Of a stretch of 35,715 bases of DNA, positions 23,299 to 30,794 are shown in pieces. Each line of letters begins with the position of its first letter. The first letter of the stretch is position 1. This DNA comes from Solidesulfovibrio sp. (GTDB taxonomy: Bacteria; Desulfobacterota; Desulfovibrionia; Desulfovibrionales; Desulfovibrionaceae), in assembly GCF_029978005.1 (NCBI RefSeq), contig NZ_JARKOZ010000121.1:1-35715 (forward strand). Direction: 5' to 3'. The notes below the pieces were generated by a model, which was given only the letters and a program-made list of their open reading frames with translations, ran no database searches and was not told the origin of the DNA. A program made the position numbers and the translations under genes.

Positions 23299-23321
23299 GG
23301 AATTATTCCCTTGGGTGTGAA

Positions 23322-23351
23322 ATTATATTTCCATCCCGAGCGGGTTTGGAA
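23322..23351 (-). promoter_or_regulatory. Promoter of the ATPase-DUF4276 pair
   Basis: On the minus strand a consensus TATAAT (23327-23322) is preceded by an 18-base spacer and TTCCAA (23351-23346, a poor -35). The start codon is 23 bases from the -10, giving a leader of under 20 bases. The poor -35 suggests an activator or tight control. Confidence 0.55.
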
Positions 23352-23365
23352 CCTAGATTTCCAAA
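23345..23365. promoter_or_regulatory. Inverted repeat overlapping the -35 of the ATPase promoter
   Basis: TTTGGAA (23345-23351), seven bases, TTCCAAA (23359-23365): perfect 7-base arms. One arm coincides with the -35 hexamer, an arrangement typical of a repressor operator. No regulator gene is adjacent. Confidence 0.4.
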
Positions 23366-23415
23366 ATTCCTACACGCCCCTCTTTCTCCCGGCAAGGGAC
23401 GGCCCGGACAAAACA

Positions 23416-23456
23416 GCATCGGGCCGCCGGGACGAAACGTCCCGACAGCCCGATGC
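23416..23456 (-). terminator. Strong rho-independent terminator of the glyA operon
   Basis: On the minus strand GCATCGGGC and GCCCGATGC form the outer stem, CGGGACG and CGTCCCG the inner one, with loop TTT and a small internal bulge. TGTTTTGTC follows. It is the last of three hairpins behind glyA and separates that operon from the ATPase gene. Confidence 0.85.
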
Positions 23457-23466
23457 GCTATATGAA

Positions 23467-23513
23467 CCGGGGAGAATAAGCTCCCCGGCAGGGGCTTGGG
23501 GGAGGCCCCCAAG
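23467..23513 (-). terminator. Two further hairpins behind glyA
   Basis: CTTGGGGG/CCCCCAAG (23495-23513) begins seven bases after the glyA stop, and CCGGGGAG/CTCCCCGG (23467-23488) follows. With the terminator at 23416-23456 they make a row of three. They may protect the 3' end of the long lipid-operon transcript. Confidence 0.6.
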
Positions 23514-23519
23514 TCTTTG

Positions 23520-24758
23520 CTACCAGGCGAACAGCGGGAAATCCCGGGCGAACTTCTCCACGTCCTTGCGGATTTCGTCGAGCCTCGTCGCGTTGGACGC
23601 GGACTTGATCGCCGCGTCGATCCAGCCGACGATCCGGACGATGTCCGCCTCGACCATGCCGCGCGTGGTCAGCGCCGCCGTGCCGATGCGAACGCCGGAG
23701 GTGATAAACGGCGAGCGCGTCTCGAAGGGCACCGTGTTCTTGTTGACCGTGATGCCGGCCAGGTCCAGGGCGTGCTCGGCGTCCTTGCCGGTCACGTCCT
23801 TGTTGGTCAGGTCCACCAGCACGAGGTGGTTGTCCGTGCCGCCGGAAACCAGCTCGTAGCCGGCGTCGAGCAGTCCCTTGGCCAGCACCTGGCAGTTTTG
23901 CACCACCTGGCCCTGGTAGGTCTTGAAGGCGGGCTTGAGCGCCTCGCCGAAAGCCACGGCCTTGGCCGCGATGACGTGCATGAGCGGGCCGCCCTGGATG
24001 CCGGGGAAGATCTGCGAGTTGAGCGTCTTGCCGTATTCCTCGGAAGACAGGATCAGGCCGCCGCGCGGGCCGCGCAGGGTCTTGTGCGTGGTCGAGGTGG
24101 TGACGTGGGCGTAGGGCACGGGCGAGGGATGGTGCCCCGTGGCTACCAGCCCGGCGATGTGGGCCATGTCCACGATGAGCTTGGCCCCGACCTCGTCGGC
24201 GATGGCCCGAAAGCGCGGGAAGTCGATGATGCGCGGATAGGCGCTGGCCCCGGCCACGATGGCCGCCGGCTTGTGCTCCTTGGCCAGGCGCTCGACTTCC
24301 TCGTAGTCGATGGTGCCCGTCTCCTTCTTCACGTGGTAGAAGACGATGTTGAAAAGCTTGCCCGAGAAGTTGACCGGCGAGCCGTGGGTCAGGTGGCCGC
24401 CGTGGGAGAGGTCCATGCCGAGCAGGGTGTCGCCGGGCTTGATGGCGGCGAAATAGGCGGCCATGTTGGCCTGGGAGCCGGAATGGGGCTGGACGTTGGC
24501 GTACTCGGCCCCGAACAGCGCCTTGACCCGGTCGCGGGCCAAGTCCTCGGCCACGTCCACGTATTCGCAGCCGCCGTAGTAGCGCTTGCCGGGATAGCCC
24601 TCGGCGTACTTGTGGGTGAGCACGCTGCCCTGCGCCTGGCGCACGGCCACGGACACGAAGTTCTCGGAGGCGATCATTTCGAGCTTGCCGGTCTGGCGTT
24701 CGATTTCCAGGCACACGGCGCGCCCGACTTCGGGATCGGCGATCAGCAGTTCTTCCAT
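23520..24758 (-). CDS. glyA: Serine hydroxymethyltransferase
   Basis: PLP enzyme that converts serine and tetrahydrofolate into glycine and methylene-tetrahydrofolate. 412 residues, normal. Motifs: [53 protein letters not shown] and the PLP-lysine segment [15 protein letters not shown]; the C-terminus ends DFPLFAW. GAGG precedes the ATG. It is the last gene of the fatty-acid operon, 193 bases after fabF, and a hairpin stands just before its ribosome site. Its product supplies the dTMP pathway, which also uses the dCMP deaminase product encoded further on. Confidence 0.97.
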   Translation of the reverse strand: MEELLIADPEVGRAVCLEIERQTGKLEMIASENFVSVAVRQAQGSVLTHKYAEGYPGKRYYGGCEYVDVAEDLARDRVKALFGAEYANVQPHSGSQANMAAYFAAIKPGDTLLGMDLSHGGHLTHGSPVNFSGKLFNIVFYHVKKETGTIDYEEVERLAKEHKPAAIVAGASAYPRIIDFPRFRAIADEVGAKLIVDMAHIAGLVATGHHPSPVPYAHVTTSTTHKTLRGPRGGLILSSEEYGKTLNSQIFPGIQGGPLMHVIAAKAVAFGEALKPAFKTYQGQVVQNCQVLAKGLLDAGYELVSGGTDNHLVLVDLTNKDVTGKDAEHALDLAGITVNKNTVPFETRSPFITSGVRIGTAALTTRGMVEADIVRIVGWIDAAIKSASNATRLDEIRKDVEKFARDFPLFAW

Positions 24759-24777
24759 GGCGTAACCTCGTAAAGTG

Positions 24778-24812
24778 CAAGGGGGGAAAGCCGTTTCCGG
24801 CCGCCCCCCTGC
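24778..24812 (-). promoter_or_regulatory. Hairpin directly before the glyA ribosome site
   Basis: On the minus strand GGGGGG and CCCCCC close a stem around CCG/CGG with loop GAAA, flanked by GCA and TTGC. It ends 20 bases before the glyA start. It could be an attenuator or an mRNA-processing element; it does not resemble a glycine or folate riboswitch. Confidence 0.35.
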
Positions 24813-24912
24813 TTAAGATTGCGTGGCGCGCCGGGCCGTCCCGGCAGGTCCTTGCTGTCTGCCCTCGAAAGCCGTGGCGACGTCTTTCAAGGTCGAAGGT
24901 TCAAGATTCCCC

Positions 24913-24944
24913 TTCCCTGAAGATGTCTTCGCACCTCCAGGGAA
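24913..24944 (-). other. Hairpin just behind fabF
   Basis: TTCCCTG and CAGGGAA enclose GAAGA/TCTTC. It starts eight bases after the fabF stop. No T tract follows, so it is more likely an mRNA-stability or processing element than a terminator. Confidence 0.3.
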
Positions 24945-24951
24945 TGTCGCG

Positions 24952-26196
24952 CTATTCGGCGTACGCCTTGTACAGCATGCAGGCGTTGGTGCCGCCGAAG
25001 CCGAAGGAGTTGCAAAGGACGTTGGGCACGGCGACCTTGCGGGCCACGTTGGGGGTGCAATCGAGGTCGCAGGCCGGGTCCTGGTTGTCCAGGTTGATGG
25101 TGGGCGGGATCACGCCCTCGACCATCGTCTTGACGCTCATGACCGACTCGATGCCGCCGGCCGCGCCCAGGCAGTGGCCGATCATGGACTTGTTGGCCGT
25201 GAGGATCACGTTTTTCGCGTGGTCGCCGAGGACCGACTTGATGGCCACGGTCTCGCAGGCGTCGTTGAGCGACGTGGAGGTGCCGTGGGCGTTGATGTGC
25301 GCGAGCTCCTCGGGAGCCAGGCCGGCCTCGCGAAGGGCGGCCTTCATGGCCAGGGCCATGCCTTCGCCGTCCTCTGGGGGCGCGGTCATGTGGAAGGCGT
25401 CGCCCGACGCGCCGTAGCCGATGGCTTCGGCGTAGATGCGCGCGCCGCGGGCCTTGGCGTGCTCCAGGGATTCCAGGAGCAGCAGGCCGCATCCCTCGCC
25501 GATGACGAAGCCGTCGCGGTCGGCGTCGAAGGGACGCGAGGCCTTGGTCGGATCGTCGTTGCGCGTGGACAGGGCTTTGAGGGCATTGAAGCCGCCCACG
25601 GCCAGCGGGGTGACGGTCGATTCCACGCCGCCGCAGATGGCGGCCGTGGCGCGGCCGAGCTTGATGTCGGTGTAGGCGCTGCCGATGCCGTGCTGGCCGG
25701 AGGCGCAGGCGGTGGTGGTGCAGATGTTGGGCCCCTTGGCCCCCACGGCGATGGAAACCTGGCCGGCGGCCATGTTGGCGATCATGGTGGGGATGAAAAA
25801 GGGCGAAACCCGCGAGGGACCCTGGGCGAGCAGCTTGGTGTGGGTGGCTTCGAGGGTTTCGAGGCCGCCCAGGCCGCAGCCGATGATGACGGCGACGTCC
25901 GCCGCTTCCTCGGGGGGAATCTTCCAGCCCGCGTCCTCCATGAGCATCATGGCGGCGGACACGGCGAAGATGGTAAAACGATCCAGGCGCTTGGCCAGCT
26001 TGGCCGCAATAAACGGCTTCTCGTCGAAGTCTTTGACTTCGCAGGCGAAGCGCGTGTCGTAGGCGGCGGCGTCGAAGCGGGTGATGGGACCCGCGCCCGA
26101 GACGCCGGCCACGAGGTTGGTCCAGCTTGTGGCCAGATCGTTGCCGATGGGGGTGATGGCCGCAAGGCCGGTGACGACTACCCGGTGTAAGGTCAT
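24952..26196 (-). CDS. fabF: 3-oxoacyl-ACP synthase II
   Basis: Condenses malonyl-ACP with growing acyl-ACP. 414 residues. Catalytic triad residues are in TTTACASGQHG (Cys about 165), INAHGTSTSLND (His about 305) and KSMIGHCLGAAGG (His about 341). The C-terminal SFGFGGTNAC is typical. The start at 26196 follows acpP by 64 bases that contain a strong hairpin. Part of the plsX-fabH-fabG-acpP-fabF run. Confidence 0.97.
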   Translation of the reverse strand: MTLHRVVVTGLAAITPIGNDLATSWTNLVAGVSGAGPITRFDAAAYDTRFACEVKDFDEKPFIAAKLAKRLDRFTIFAVSAAMMLMEDAGWKIPPEEAADVAVIIGCGLGGLETLEATHTKLLAQGPSRVSPFFIPTMIANMAAGQVSIAVGAKGPNICTTTACASGQHGIGSAYTDIKLGRATAAICGGVESTVTPLAVGGFNALKALSTRNDDPTKASRPFDADRDGFVIGEGCGLLLLESLEHAKARGARIYAEAIGYGASGDAFHMTAPPEDGEGMALAMKAALREAGLAPEELAHINAHGTSTSLNDACETVAIKSVLGDHAKNVILTANKSMIGHCLGAAGGIESVMSVKTMVEGVIPPTINLDNQDPACDLDCTPNVARKVAVPNVLCNSFGFGGTNACMLYKAYAE

Positions 26197-26211
26197 GGCG
26201 CATCCGTCCGC

Positions 26212-26244
26212 GGTCCGGGCGAAGGCGGGCCTTCGCCCGGGACC
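26212..26244 (-). promoter_or_regulatory. Hairpin between acpP and fabF
   Basis: GGTCCGGGCGAAGG (26212-26225) pairs with CCTTCGCCCGGGACC (26230-26244) apart from one bulged base. There is no T tract on the minus strand. It probably marks an mRNA end or partial stop allowing more acpP than fabF transcript. Confidence 0.45.
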
Positions 26245-26260
26245 GGCTGGGCGTTTTGGG

Positions 26261-26497
26261 CTACTCGCCCTTTTTCTTTTCGATAAAGGAGATGGCGTCC
26301 TGGACTTTCTGGATCTGCTGGGCGTCCTCGTCGGAGATCTCGACGCCGAACTCCTCTTCCATGGCCATGATGAGCTCGGTCAGGTCCAGGGAGTCCGCGC
26401 CCAGATCGTCGACGAACTTGGCTTCGGGGTTGACCTCGCTGGCGTCCACGCCGAGCTGATCCACGATGATTTCCTTGACTTTTTCCGCGACAGACAT
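26261..26497 (-). CDS. acpP: Acyl carrier protein
   Basis: Carries acyl chains on a phosphopantetheine arm. 78 residues, highly acidic, with the attachment motif [12 protein letters not shown] (Ser about 37). The start is the ATG at 26497; the in-frame ATG four codons earlier is inside the ribosome site GGAGGAAACC. Lies between fabG and fabF, its usual place. Confidence 0.97.
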   Translation of the reverse strand: MSVAEKVKEIIVDQLGVDASEVNPEAKFVDDLGADSLDLTELIMAMEEEFGVEISDEDAQQIQKVQDAISFIEKKKGE

Positions 26498-26544
26498 GGT
26501 TTCCTCCAAAGGGTGGGCGTATTTTTATTCCAATGATGTTGCGA

Positions 26545-27273
26545 TTACATGTACATGCCGCCGTTGACCCCGAGCACCTGGCCGGTGACGTAGCCGGCGG
26601 CGTCGCTGGCCAGATAGGCCACGGCCGAGGCGATCTCCCCGGGAGTGCAGGCGCGCTTCAAGGGAATGCGCTCGGCGAAGGCGGTCTTGACGGCGTCGGA
26701 CAGGCCGGCGGTCATGTCGGTCTCCACGTAGCCCGGGGCCACGGCGTTGACCGTGATGTTGCGGGAAGCCAGCTCCAGGGCGGCGGACTTGGTGAGCCCG
26801 ATGAGCCCGGCCTTGGCCGCGGCGTAGTTGGCCTGGCCGGCGTTGCCCGACTGGCCGACCACGGAGGTGATGTTGACGATGCGGCCCTCGCGGCGCTTCA
26901 TCATGATCTTGGCCGCCTCGCGCAGGCAGGTGAAGGCCCCGACGAGGTTGACGTTTATGACGGCGGCGAAGTCCTCGTCCTTCATGCGCGCGATGAGCCC
27001 GTCGCGGGTGATGCCGGCGTTGTTGACCAGCACGTGCAGGTCAGCGCCTTTGAGATGCTCGGCGAAAAAGGCGGCCACGGCGGCCGGGTCGGAGGTGTCC
27101 AGGGCCAGCGCCCGGGCGCTGCCGCCCTCGGCCGTGATGGCGTCGGCCACGGCCGCGGCCGCGTCGGGCTTGCTGACGTAGGTCAGGACCACGTCGAAGC
27201 CGTCGGCGGCAAGCCGCTTGGAAACGGCCGCGCCGATGCCGCGAGACCCGCCGGTGACCAAGGCCGTACGCAT
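26545..27273 (-). CDS. fabG: 3-oxoacyl-ACP reductase
   Basis: NADPH-dependent reduction of 3-oxoacyl-ACP; short-chain dehydrogenase of 242 residues. Motifs: TGGSRGIG (8-15), LVNNAGITRDGL, catalytic Ser in NITSVVGQSGNAGQ, YAAAKAG with catalytic Tyr and Lys, and VAPGYVETDMT. AAGGAGC is seven bases before the ATG at 27273; the longer frame to 27402 lacks a site. The 151 bases to fabH contain an AGCCGA/TCGGCT hairpin at 27379-27396 but no clear promoter. Confidence 0.96.
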   Translation of the reverse strand: MRTALVTGGSRGIGAAVSKRLAADGFDVVLTYVSKPDAAAAVADAITAEGGSARALALDTSDPAAVAAFFAEHLKGADLHVLVNNAGITRDGLIARMKDEDFAAVINVNLVGAFTCLREAAKIMMKRREGRIVNITSVVGQSGNAGQANYAAAKAGLIGLTKSAALELASRNITVNAVAPGYVETDMTAGLSDAVKTAFAERIPLKRACTPGEIASAVAYLASDAAGYVTGQVLGVNGGMYM

Positions 27274-27424
27274 GGGCAATGCTCCTTGTCGCGCTGTGGA
27301 AATCCCCGGCGCGCGCTGCCGGAAAGAGGTTGCGAGGCCCGGCCGGCGAGGCCCGCCGGGTCGGCAGGGCGACACCGTAGCCGAAACGCCTCGGCTCGGC
27401 AAATGGGTTTTCCGTCCCGCGCCG

Positions 27425-28414
27425 TCAGAATTGCAGCAGGGCCGAACCCCAGGTGAAGCCGCCGCCGAAGGCCCCGAGCAGCACCTTGCCGCCGGCGGGG
27501 ATGCGGCCGGCGTTTCGCGCCTCCACCAGGGCGATGCCGATGGTCGAGGCCGAGGTGTTGCCGAAGCGGGCCACGGTGGACATGATTTTTTCCGGGGGCA
27601 GGGCCAGCTTCCTGGCCACGGCCTCCATGATGCGCAGGTTGGCCTGGTGCGGGATGAAAAGGGCGATGTCGTCGTTGGTCAGGCCATGGGCGGCCATGAT
27701 TTCCTCGCCCACGGCGGCCATGGAGCGCACGGCGTGCTTGAAGACCTCGGGGCCGTTCATCTGGAGAAAGAATTCCTCGTCCACGACGTCGCCGAGCTTG
27801 TAGGGGTGGCCCGAGCCGCCGCCCTTGATGGTGAGCAGGTGCCCGAGCGATCCGTCGCTGGCCAGACGGGCGTCCACGACGCGGGCCTTGCCCGAGGCCG
27901 CCTCAGCCGTGACCACGGCGGCGGCGGCGGCGTCGCCGAAGAGCACGCAGGTGCGGCGGTCGGAGAAATTGGTGCGCGAGGTCAGCACCTCGGCGGCGGC
28001 CACGATCACCTTGGCCTCGGGATGCAGGGCGATGACGGCCCGGGCCATCTCCAGGCCGTAGATGTAGCCGCAGCAGGCGGCGTTGACGTCCTGGACCACC
28101 TTGCCCCGGATGCCGAGCTTCTCCTCCATCAGGCAGGCGGCCGACGGGGTGTAGTAGTCCGGGGTGACGGTGTAGAGGAAAATGTGGGTGATCGCGTCGG
28201 CGGGCAGGCCGGCGTCGGCCAGGGCGCGCCGGGCCGCCTCGGCGGCCATGTCGCTGACGGTTTCCCCGGGCGCGGCGATGTGGCGTTCCTTGATGCCGGT
28301 GCGGGTGGTGATCCACTCGTCGGAGGTCTCGACGATCTTTTCCAGGTCGGCGTTGGTGAGCACCTTTTCGGGCGCGTAATAGCCGATGCCGCGAATGTAG
28401 GCTTGGTGTGTCAT
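27425..28414 (-). CDS. fabH: 3-oxoacyl-ACP synthase III
   Basis: Starts fatty-acid synthesis by condensing acetyl-CoA with malonyl-ACP. 329 residues. DEWITTRTGIKERHI, active-site Cys in DVNAACCGYIYG (the residue after the catalytic Cys is a second Cys, where Ala or Ser is usual), IPHQANLRI (His) and FGNTSAST (Asn). The ATG at 28414 is 19 bases after the plsX stop; the Shine-Dalgarno is weak, so translation may depend on the upstream gene. Confidence 0.95.
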   Translation of the reverse strand: MTHQAYIRGIGYYAPEKVLTNADLEKIVETSDEWITTRTGIKERHIAAPGETVSDMAAEAARRALADAGLPADAITHIFLYTVTPDYYTPSAACLMEEKLGIRGKVVQDVNAACCGYIYGLEMARAVIALHPEAKVIVAAAEVLTSRTNFSDRRTCVLFGDAAAAAVVTAEAASGKARVVDARLASDGSLGHLLTIKGGGSGHPYKLGDVVDEEFFLQMNGPEVFKHAVRSMAAVGEEIMAAHGLTNDDIALFIPHQANLRIMEAVARKLALPPEKIMSTVARFGNTSASTIGIALVEARNAGRIPAGGKVLLGAFGGGFTWGSALLQF

Positions 28415-28433
28415 GCGGTGGGGAGCTCGCGCC

Positions 28434-29483
28434 TCAGCGCTGTTCGTTGGCGGCGTGGCGGCGGGTGCCGGCCAGGTCGATGTTCTTGGCCACGGCCTCG
28501 GAGAGGTGGTCGTTGGCTTCCATCTCCACGAACCGGGCGGCCATGCGCACGGCGCTGGACATGGCCTTGCTGTTGGAGGCACCGTGGCAGATGAGGCAGA
28601 TGCCCTTGAGCCCGAGAAGCGGCGCGCCGCCGTATTCGGCGTAGTCCACCAGGCGCGAGAAGCGCTTGAGGGCGTTTAAGGCCAGCATGGTGCCGATCTT
28701 GCCGAAAAAGCCCCGGCGCAGTTCGCCCTTTAAAAGCCTGCCCAGGGAGGAGGCCAGTCCTTCGGCCTGCTTGACCACCACGTTGCCCACGAACCCGTCG
28801 CAAACCACAACGTCGACGTTGCCGGTGAAGAGGTCGCGGCCTTCGATGTTGCCGACGAAGTTGAGCGAGGACAGGCGCAGCAGGTCGAAGGTCTCCTTGA
28901 CCAGCAGGTTGCCCTTGCCCGACTCCTCGCCGTTGGAGAGCAGGGCCACGGCCGGGTTGACCCGGCCGAGCATGGTCTCGGCCAAGACCGAGGCCATGAC
29001 GCCGAACTGGAGCAGGTGGAACGGCTTGCAGTCCACGTTGGCCCCCACGTCGATGATGACGCAGTGGGACTTCTCCGTGGGCATGAAGGTGGCGATGGCC
29101 GGCCGGTCCACGCCCGGGGCGCGGCCGATGGTGAACATGGCGCAGGCCAAGGTCGCGCCGGAGTGGCCGGCGGAGATGACGCCGTCGGCCTCGCCGTCGC
29201 GAACGAGGTTGCAGGCCACCTGGATGGAGGAGTCCTTCTTGCGGCGCATGGCCTCGGAAGGTTTTTCCTCCATCTCCACCACCTGGGAGGCGTGCACCAC
29301 GGACACCGGCAGGCCCTTGGCGTCGTAACGCGCCAGTTGGGCGGCGATGGCGTCCTGGTCGCCGACCAGGATGATGTCGGCCTTGCCGGCCTTGGCGGCA
29401 TGCAAGGCGCCGGGAACGACCACGTGGGGACCGAAGTCCCCGCCCATGGCGTCCACGGCGATGCGCGGCCTCTTATTCGGCAT
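28434..29483 (-). CDS. plsX: Phosphate acyltransferase PlsX
   Basis: Makes acyl-phosphate from acyl-ACP for phospholipid synthesis; peripheral to the membrane. 349 residues. Typical IAVDAMGGDFGPHVVVPG opening, DGVISAGHSGATLA, IDVGANVDCKP, LLSNGEESGKGN and VVVCDGFVGNVVVK. The start overlaps the end of rpmF by 11 bases. The order rpmF-plsX-fabH-fabG-acpP-fabF is widely conserved. Confidence 0.96.
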   Translation of the reverse strand: MPNKRPRIAVDAMGGDFGPHVVVPGALHAAKAGKADIILVGDQDAIAAQLARYDAKGLPVSVVHASQVVEMEEKPSEAMRRKKDSSIQVACNLVRDGEADGVISAGHSGATLACAMFTIGRAPGVDRPAIATFMPTEKSHCVIIDVGANVDCKPFHLLQFGVMASVLAETMLGRVNPAVALLSNGEESGKGNLLVKETFDLLRLSSLNFVGNIEGRDLFTGNVDVVVCDGFVGNVVVKQAEGLASSLGRLLKGELRRGFFGKIGTMLALNALKRFSRLVDYAEYGGAPLLGLKGICLICHGASNSKAMSSAVRMAARFVEMEANDHLSEAVAKNIDLAGTRRHAANEQR

Positions 29484-29655
29484 CGTCCTTCCGCAGCATC
29501 TGGCGGCCGCGATAGGTACCGCAGCTCGGGCAGATGCGGTGGGGGAGCGTGGGCTCGCCGCAGGAGCAAAGGACCACGGCGGGAACCGGCACGTGGTCAT
29601 GGGAGCGGCGCATGCCTTTGCGGGACTTGGAGATTTTTCTATTGGGGACGGCCAT
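29473..29655 (-). CDS. rpmF: 50S ribosomal protein L32
   Basis: 60 residues; basic N-terminus AVPNRKISKSRKGMRRSHD and a zinc ribbon CSC...CPSCGTYRGR. GAGGTG lies six bases before the ATG at 29655; the in-frame ATG at 29664 is within that ribosome site. Overlaps plsX by 11 bases and follows the DUF177 gene by 70 bases. Confidence 0.96.
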   Translation of the reverse strand: MAVPNRKISKSRKGMRRSHDHVPVPAVVLCSCGEPTLPHRICPSCGTYRGRQMLRKDDAE

Positions 29656-29725
29656 GGCGATCACCTCGCTAGGGGTTTAAGGTCAGGTATCGACAATCGC
29701 GCGACGACGGGGCGGCAAAGCCGCT

Positions 29726-30268
29726 TCAGTTGGAGCCGCGCGGCACCTTCAAATTCTTGAGCACGGCCAGCCTCGGGTCGCCGCCTTCTTCGGCGCAGCC
29801 GCAGGGCCCGTCGCGAAGCGGCGCGCCGCAGCGCGGGCAGAGCCCCTGGCAGCTTTCGTCGCAAAGCGGCTTGACCGGCAGGGCAAGCAGGTATTGTTCC
29901 CACAAAAGGCTGCCCACGTCCAGTTCCAGGACCTTGCCCCGCCGGCGCAAAAGGCCCGGCTCCATGGCTTGTTCGTCCTCCAGGGGCGCTTCCTCGAACA
30001 ACTCGAAATCGTTTTCGATGACCAGCGTCACGTCCTCGGCGCAGCGGTCGCAGGGCGCCACGATCGTGCCGGAAAGCCGGCCGCGCACCAGCGCCCCCCG
30101 GCCTTGGGGCAGCACGGAAAAGACGGCGGAAAGACCGGTTCCGGGGGCGTCCAGCACGTGGGGCAGGGCGAATTCCGCAATGGGCCCGGTCCAGATGGCC
30201 TGGTCGGAAAACGAAAATTCCCGGCCCTCGGCCGGGATGTCGGTGATGTCGAGCCAAAGTTCGGACAT
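29726..30268 (-). CDS. DUF177 (YceD) family protein, ribosome-related
   Basis: 180 residues. Contains the family pattern CDRCAEDV in the middle and a C-terminal cysteine cluster CDESCQGLCPRCGAPL...CGC, likely zinc-binding. DUF177 proteins commonly precede rpmF; in E. coli and plants they are linked to 23S rRNA processing, which I take as the probable role. GAGG precedes the ATG. First gene of the lipid operon, behind a good promoter. Confidence 0.93.
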   Translation of the reverse strand: MSELWLDITDIPAEGREFSFSDQAIWTGPIAEFALPHVLDAPGTGLSAVFSVLPQGRGALVRGRLSGTIVAPCDRCAEDVTLVIENDFELFEEAPLEDEQAMEPGLLRRRGKVLELDVGSLLWEQYLLALPVKPLCDESCQGLCPRCGAPLRDGPCGCAEEGGDPRLAVLKNLKVPRGSN

Positions 30269-30289
30269 GGGTTCCTCGCGAGACAGTGA

Positions 30290-30318
30290 GTGCTAGTCCG
30301 AGGCCCGGGCGTTGTCAA
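30290..30318 (-). promoter_or_regulatory. Promoter of the DUF177-rpmF-plsX-fab-glyA operon
   Basis: On the minus strand a consensus TTGACA (30318-30313), a 17-base spacer and TAGCAC (30295-30290). The DUF177 start is 21 bases further. The -35 is perfect, the -10 weak. Confidence 0.55.
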
Positions 30319-30326
30319 GAAAAAGC

Positions 30327-30355
30327 TTGCCAAGGCCCGCCTTCCCATGTACCTC
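30327..30355 (+). promoter_or_regulatory. Possible promoter of rpmB
   Basis: TTGCCA (30327-30332), 17 bases, TACCTC (30350-30355); leader of about 95 bases to rpmB. Its -10 is the same hexamer as in the proposed nifU-like gene promoter at 34023. Confidence 0.4.
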
Positions 30356-30458
30356 ACAAAATTCTTTGCGTCACTGCGAAAAACGTGCGGCTCATGCCAG
30401 GCCGGAGACGCTCCGGAAGGCCGGCCCCGCGATCATGTTTCCAGGAGGAACCACCGTC

Positions 30459-30665
30459 ATGGCCAAGATTTGCGAGCATTGCGGCAAGAAGCCGCAGGTC
30501 GGCAACAACGTCAGCCACGCCAACAACAAGACCAAGCGCCGCTTCGAGCCCAACCTGGTCAAGGTCCGCGCCCAGCTGCCCTCGGGCGAGGTGACCACCA
30601 TGACCGTGTGCACCCGCTGCCTGCGCACCGGCGTCGTGACCAAGCCGGTCGTGCGCAACGACTAA
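30459..30665 (+). CDS. rpmB: 50S ribosomal protein L28
   Basis: 68 residues of the zinc-binding type: [20 protein letters not shown] near the start and CTRCLRTG near the end. AGGAGG precedes the ATG at 30459; longer in-frame openings are rejected. Single gene, divergent from the DUF177 operon and closed by a strong terminator. Confidence 0.97.
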   Translation: MAKICEHCGKKPQVGNNVSHANNKTKRRFEPNLVKVRAQLPSGEVTTMTVCTRCLRTGVVTKPVVRND

Positions 30666-30687
30666 CACGGCATTTTTTCGTTTTTCG

Positions 30688-30718
30688 GACGGCCCGTGAA
30701 AACGGGCCGTCTTTTTTT
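30688..30718 (+). terminator. Rho-independent terminator of rpmB
   Basis: GACGGCCCGT (30688-30697), loop GAAA, ACGGGCCGTC (30702-30711), followed by seven T. Confidence 0.95.
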
Positions 30719-30794
30719 GCGTCTGTCGTCGTGTCTGGAATCCCTCATGCCTGTCGCCCCATGATGCGCATGCACGCATTTCGCGGATGCGACG

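Noticed and set aside
22640..23340. AT-rich stretch as an insertion sequence or a broken gene
   Set aside because: The reading frame of the ATPase is intact throughout, no terminal repeats or transposase are present, and the motifs on both sides fit one protein.
23873..23910. Sigma-54-like TGGC...TTGCA pattern within glyA
   Set aside because: It lies inside conserved coding sequence with no suitably placed gene downstream.
24778..24944. Riboswitch before glyA
   Set aside because: No resemblance to glycine, tetrahydrofolate or SAM riboswitch cores; only simple hairpins are seen.
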